Of a stretch of DNA of 64,000 nt, positions 61,861 to 64,000 are shown piece after piece. The first letter of the stretch is position 1. Every line of letters starts with the position of its first letter. The DNA is taken from positions 5,573,849 to 5,637,848 of the forward strand of contig LNGK01000008.1 of assembly GCA_001510575.1 (NCBI GenBank), read 5' to 3'. Source of the DNA: Knoxdaviesia capensis. Taxonomy: Eukaryota; Ascomycota; Sordariomycetes; Microascales; Gondwanamycetaceae. The translations under genes were made by a program, and so were the position numbers. The notes under the pieces were generated by a model. That model ran no database searches, had not been told where the DNA came from, and worked only from the letters and a program-made list of their open reading frames with translations.

Positions 61861-64000
61861 TATATATATTAACTAGAAGATAGAGATATATCCTAATCTA
61901 ATACCTTATTAATACTATCGGATAATAATCGCTTTTTACTATAGACTAGTAATAACCGTATTATAAAATACCTAAGCCTAGTCTAAGGTAAAGTAAGGTA
62001 GAAAACTCGACGAGGATAACCTCTATATATTCCGATTAACCCTAATTTAGGTATACCTATTAAGGTAGAAGGCGTCTATCGAGATAATTAGTCGTCTCGT
62101 ATAAGGAAAATCGGAATCCCTAATAGAATACTATATAAGAGCCGTATTAATTATTATAGGCCTAGCTAGTACCGCCGCCTCTATAATAGATATAAAGCGA
62201 CTCGGTATATAGATAGCGTTAAGTACGTTTATTAATAGAATATCTAATACGGATATTCGCTACGAGTACCTAGCGAGAGGTATAGACCGTACCGGGATAT
62301 TAGCCGACTACTAGAATACGACCTTAGCCGTAGAACGTATAATTATTTACTAACGCTAAGCCGAAGTTAAGAAATCGGTAATAGTAAAGCTTAAGTAGTA
62401 TAATACGTATATTCCGAAAGGCTCTAACCCTAACGTATTTATAGTCTCTTATAGTCGTAGAGTATTATAGCCGACCCTACTAGCTACCTAACCCTAAGGT
62501 ATTAACGCGGGACTAATATTAGCCCCGGGCTTAGCTATACCGGATAGGAAGACGTCCTAGAACGGATATATAAACGGGTCGAAGCCCCTCTTAGAGGATC
62601 GCTAGATAAGCCCCGTATATATCTCGTATAGTAAGGTAGGCTACTAGAGCCTAGGATACTATGCCCCCCCGTTAAAAGTATAGGAATAAGCGATTCTAAG
62701 AGAGCTAATTATACCCTAGCGGTTTATAGCTAGAGCGGCCGCTACGGAAATAAAGATAGAATTATATCTTAACCCTAACGATATCTACGCTACGTACCTA
62801 GAGCTACTAGGATATAAGCTAGGTATGGATAACGCGTAGATTACGAACGCGTACGTAGGGGAAGCTAAGAGACGGGCTATAGAAGATAGACTAATCGGAG
62901 TAGAGAATCCCGATAGATACTACGATTAGCCTACCCCCGTACTACCTAAACGTTAGACGAGACTAGCGCCAGTCCGCGCGATAATCGGTTATAAGCTATT
63001 CGATTAGAATAGGATTATAGATATATAGGTAACGCTAACCCTAAGCGAACTATAGGAAATTAGCTTAGAAGTAATAAGATAGTTAAAGAAGGCCGCTACT
63101 AAACTAAGAAATAAACTAGTAGTAAGAAAACGTAAGGCTACTATAGCTATAGTATAGTAAGCTAGTACGCCCGGCTATATATTCCGGGTTCCTATAACCG
63201 TAATAACGCTAGGAGGGCTAGTAGAGATAGCTACTAGATAAGCGATAGCCGACTAAGGAGTAGATATATATATTATAAATAAGCCGATAGTACGTAAGTT
63301 AGGTTTAACTATCTATAATCTAGTTAAAGGGAAGCTAAAGCTACTTATAATAACCTATATAGACGGCCGCGAGGTAGATACGGAACTATACGTCGTCGTA
63401 GACCTTAACGTAGCTAGTATCCTCTACCCTAGGGTCTAGGTAACGGTTTAGAAATACGAAAACTATTAGACCCGCTTAATCCTAAGATAAACTTAGCTCT
63501 AGGATATAAACGTAAATATAGATATCCGATCTAATACTTTACGGTTCGAAAAGGGTAGCCTCTAAGCGACGGTTCGCGGAGGTATAATAGAGTTTACTAA
63601 GGATTAGAGACTACTAATATAACTAGTAAACCTAACGTCAGGTACCTTAGAAATTAGTATCGAGCTAGTTAATAAGAACTCTAATAATAGTAATACGGAG
63701 GACTCCGATAATAGGGAGTTAGTTAAGTTATCGGATAAGGAACTAGAAAACTAAGTAGCTTAGCTAAGACCGCCGGCTAGGCTAAATACCCGGGTAGTTA
63801 TAATACTAGCCCCGATACCCTATAGACGGCTAAGACGAGCTTCTACCGTATCGAATTTACGTTAAGAGGTCTAGAAGTTAAGTCGGAGGTAATAGCGTTA
63901 CTATTATCTATTATTATATACGGTATAGAATTAAGAGACTACTTTAAACTAGATATTATTACTAATTTACCCCCTATTACTATATATCTACCTATAACCC
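61861..64000 (+). mobile_element. RIP-destroyed LTR retrotransposon, gag/protease region (truncated by window)
   Basis: A single plus-strand frame (codons from about 62720 to 63880, for example TAC at 62795) reads like gag-protease protein, interrupted only by TAA and TAG; TGA does not occur. It contains a retropepsin-like site (ADxGVD at about 63247, x being a TAA) followed by KPIVRKLGLTI and VVVDLNVASIL, typical of an aspartic protease dimer domain. Reverse transcriptase is not in the window and would lie beyond 64000. All stops sit where a CAA, CAG or TGG could have been mutated. Gypsy or Copia cannot be decided. The element is dead and not a usable gene. No ends, LTRs or primer site were identified. 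Confidence 0.75.

Noticed and set aside
1..64000. CRISPR array, rRNA operon or plasmid/phage features
   Set aside because: No regularly spaced repeats, no rRNA-like sequence; gene content and introns are eukaryotic.

Overview
This window is nuclear DNA from a filamentous ascomycete (Pezizomycotina). The evidence is short GT-AG introns with CTAAC-type branch sites, GC-rich codon usage, single-copy housekeeping genes of fungal type, long pyrimidine-rich 5' leaders, TTAGGG/CCCTAA-type motifs, and a right end with the signature of repeat-induced point mutation (RIP). The class cannot be fixed from sequence alone; a eurotiomycete-like fungus is a guess.

Seventeen protein-coding genes are supported. 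In order: ALG9 mannosyltransferase (-), H/ACA snoRNP factor NAF1 (+), a gene-poor 9.5 kb stretch with a MITE, a transmembrane SH3 protein (+), carnitine/acylcarnitine carrier (-), histidine-phosphatase protein (-), a 4.5 kb gap, GPI8 transamidase (+), TFIIIC WD/zinc-finger subunit (+), CoA-binding protein (+), F-box-like protein (-), DPH5 (-), SNU23 (+), an E2 ubiquitin-conjugating enzyme of the UBE2G1/Ubc15 type (+), ALG1 mannosyltransferase (-), a 4.2 kb gap, an MSC2/ZnT5-7-type zinc transporter (+), a SAM methyltransferase (+), a Cdc4-type myosin light chain (+), and an M3 metallopeptidase (+).

No operon-like or secondary-metabolite cluster is present. Three genes serve ER glycosylation or GPI anchoring (ALG9, ALG1, GPI8). 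The zinc transporter would act in the same early secretory compartment, and several secretory zinc enzymes are known to need this transporter family. The other genes cover snoRNP assembly, splicing, Pol III transcription, translation (diphthamide), ubiquitination, peroxisomal/mitochondrial fatty-acid use and cytokinesis.

The right end (about 60.8-64.0 kb) is a decayed repeat. From 61,861 to 64,000 I count by eye only two TpG and two CpA dinucleotides, while CpG is common: a near-saturated CpA-to-TpA RIP pattern on both strands. A single plus-strand frame with only TAA/TAG stops runs through it and includes a retropepsin-like protease, so this is the gag/protease part of a dead LTR retrotransposon. 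The other mobile element is a MITE at 12,952-13,478 with 51-bp perfect inverted repeats and TA duplications; a 243-bp exact tandem copy inside it sits next to the only N in the window.

CDS coordinates run from start codon to stop codon; exon boundaries are given in the evidence.
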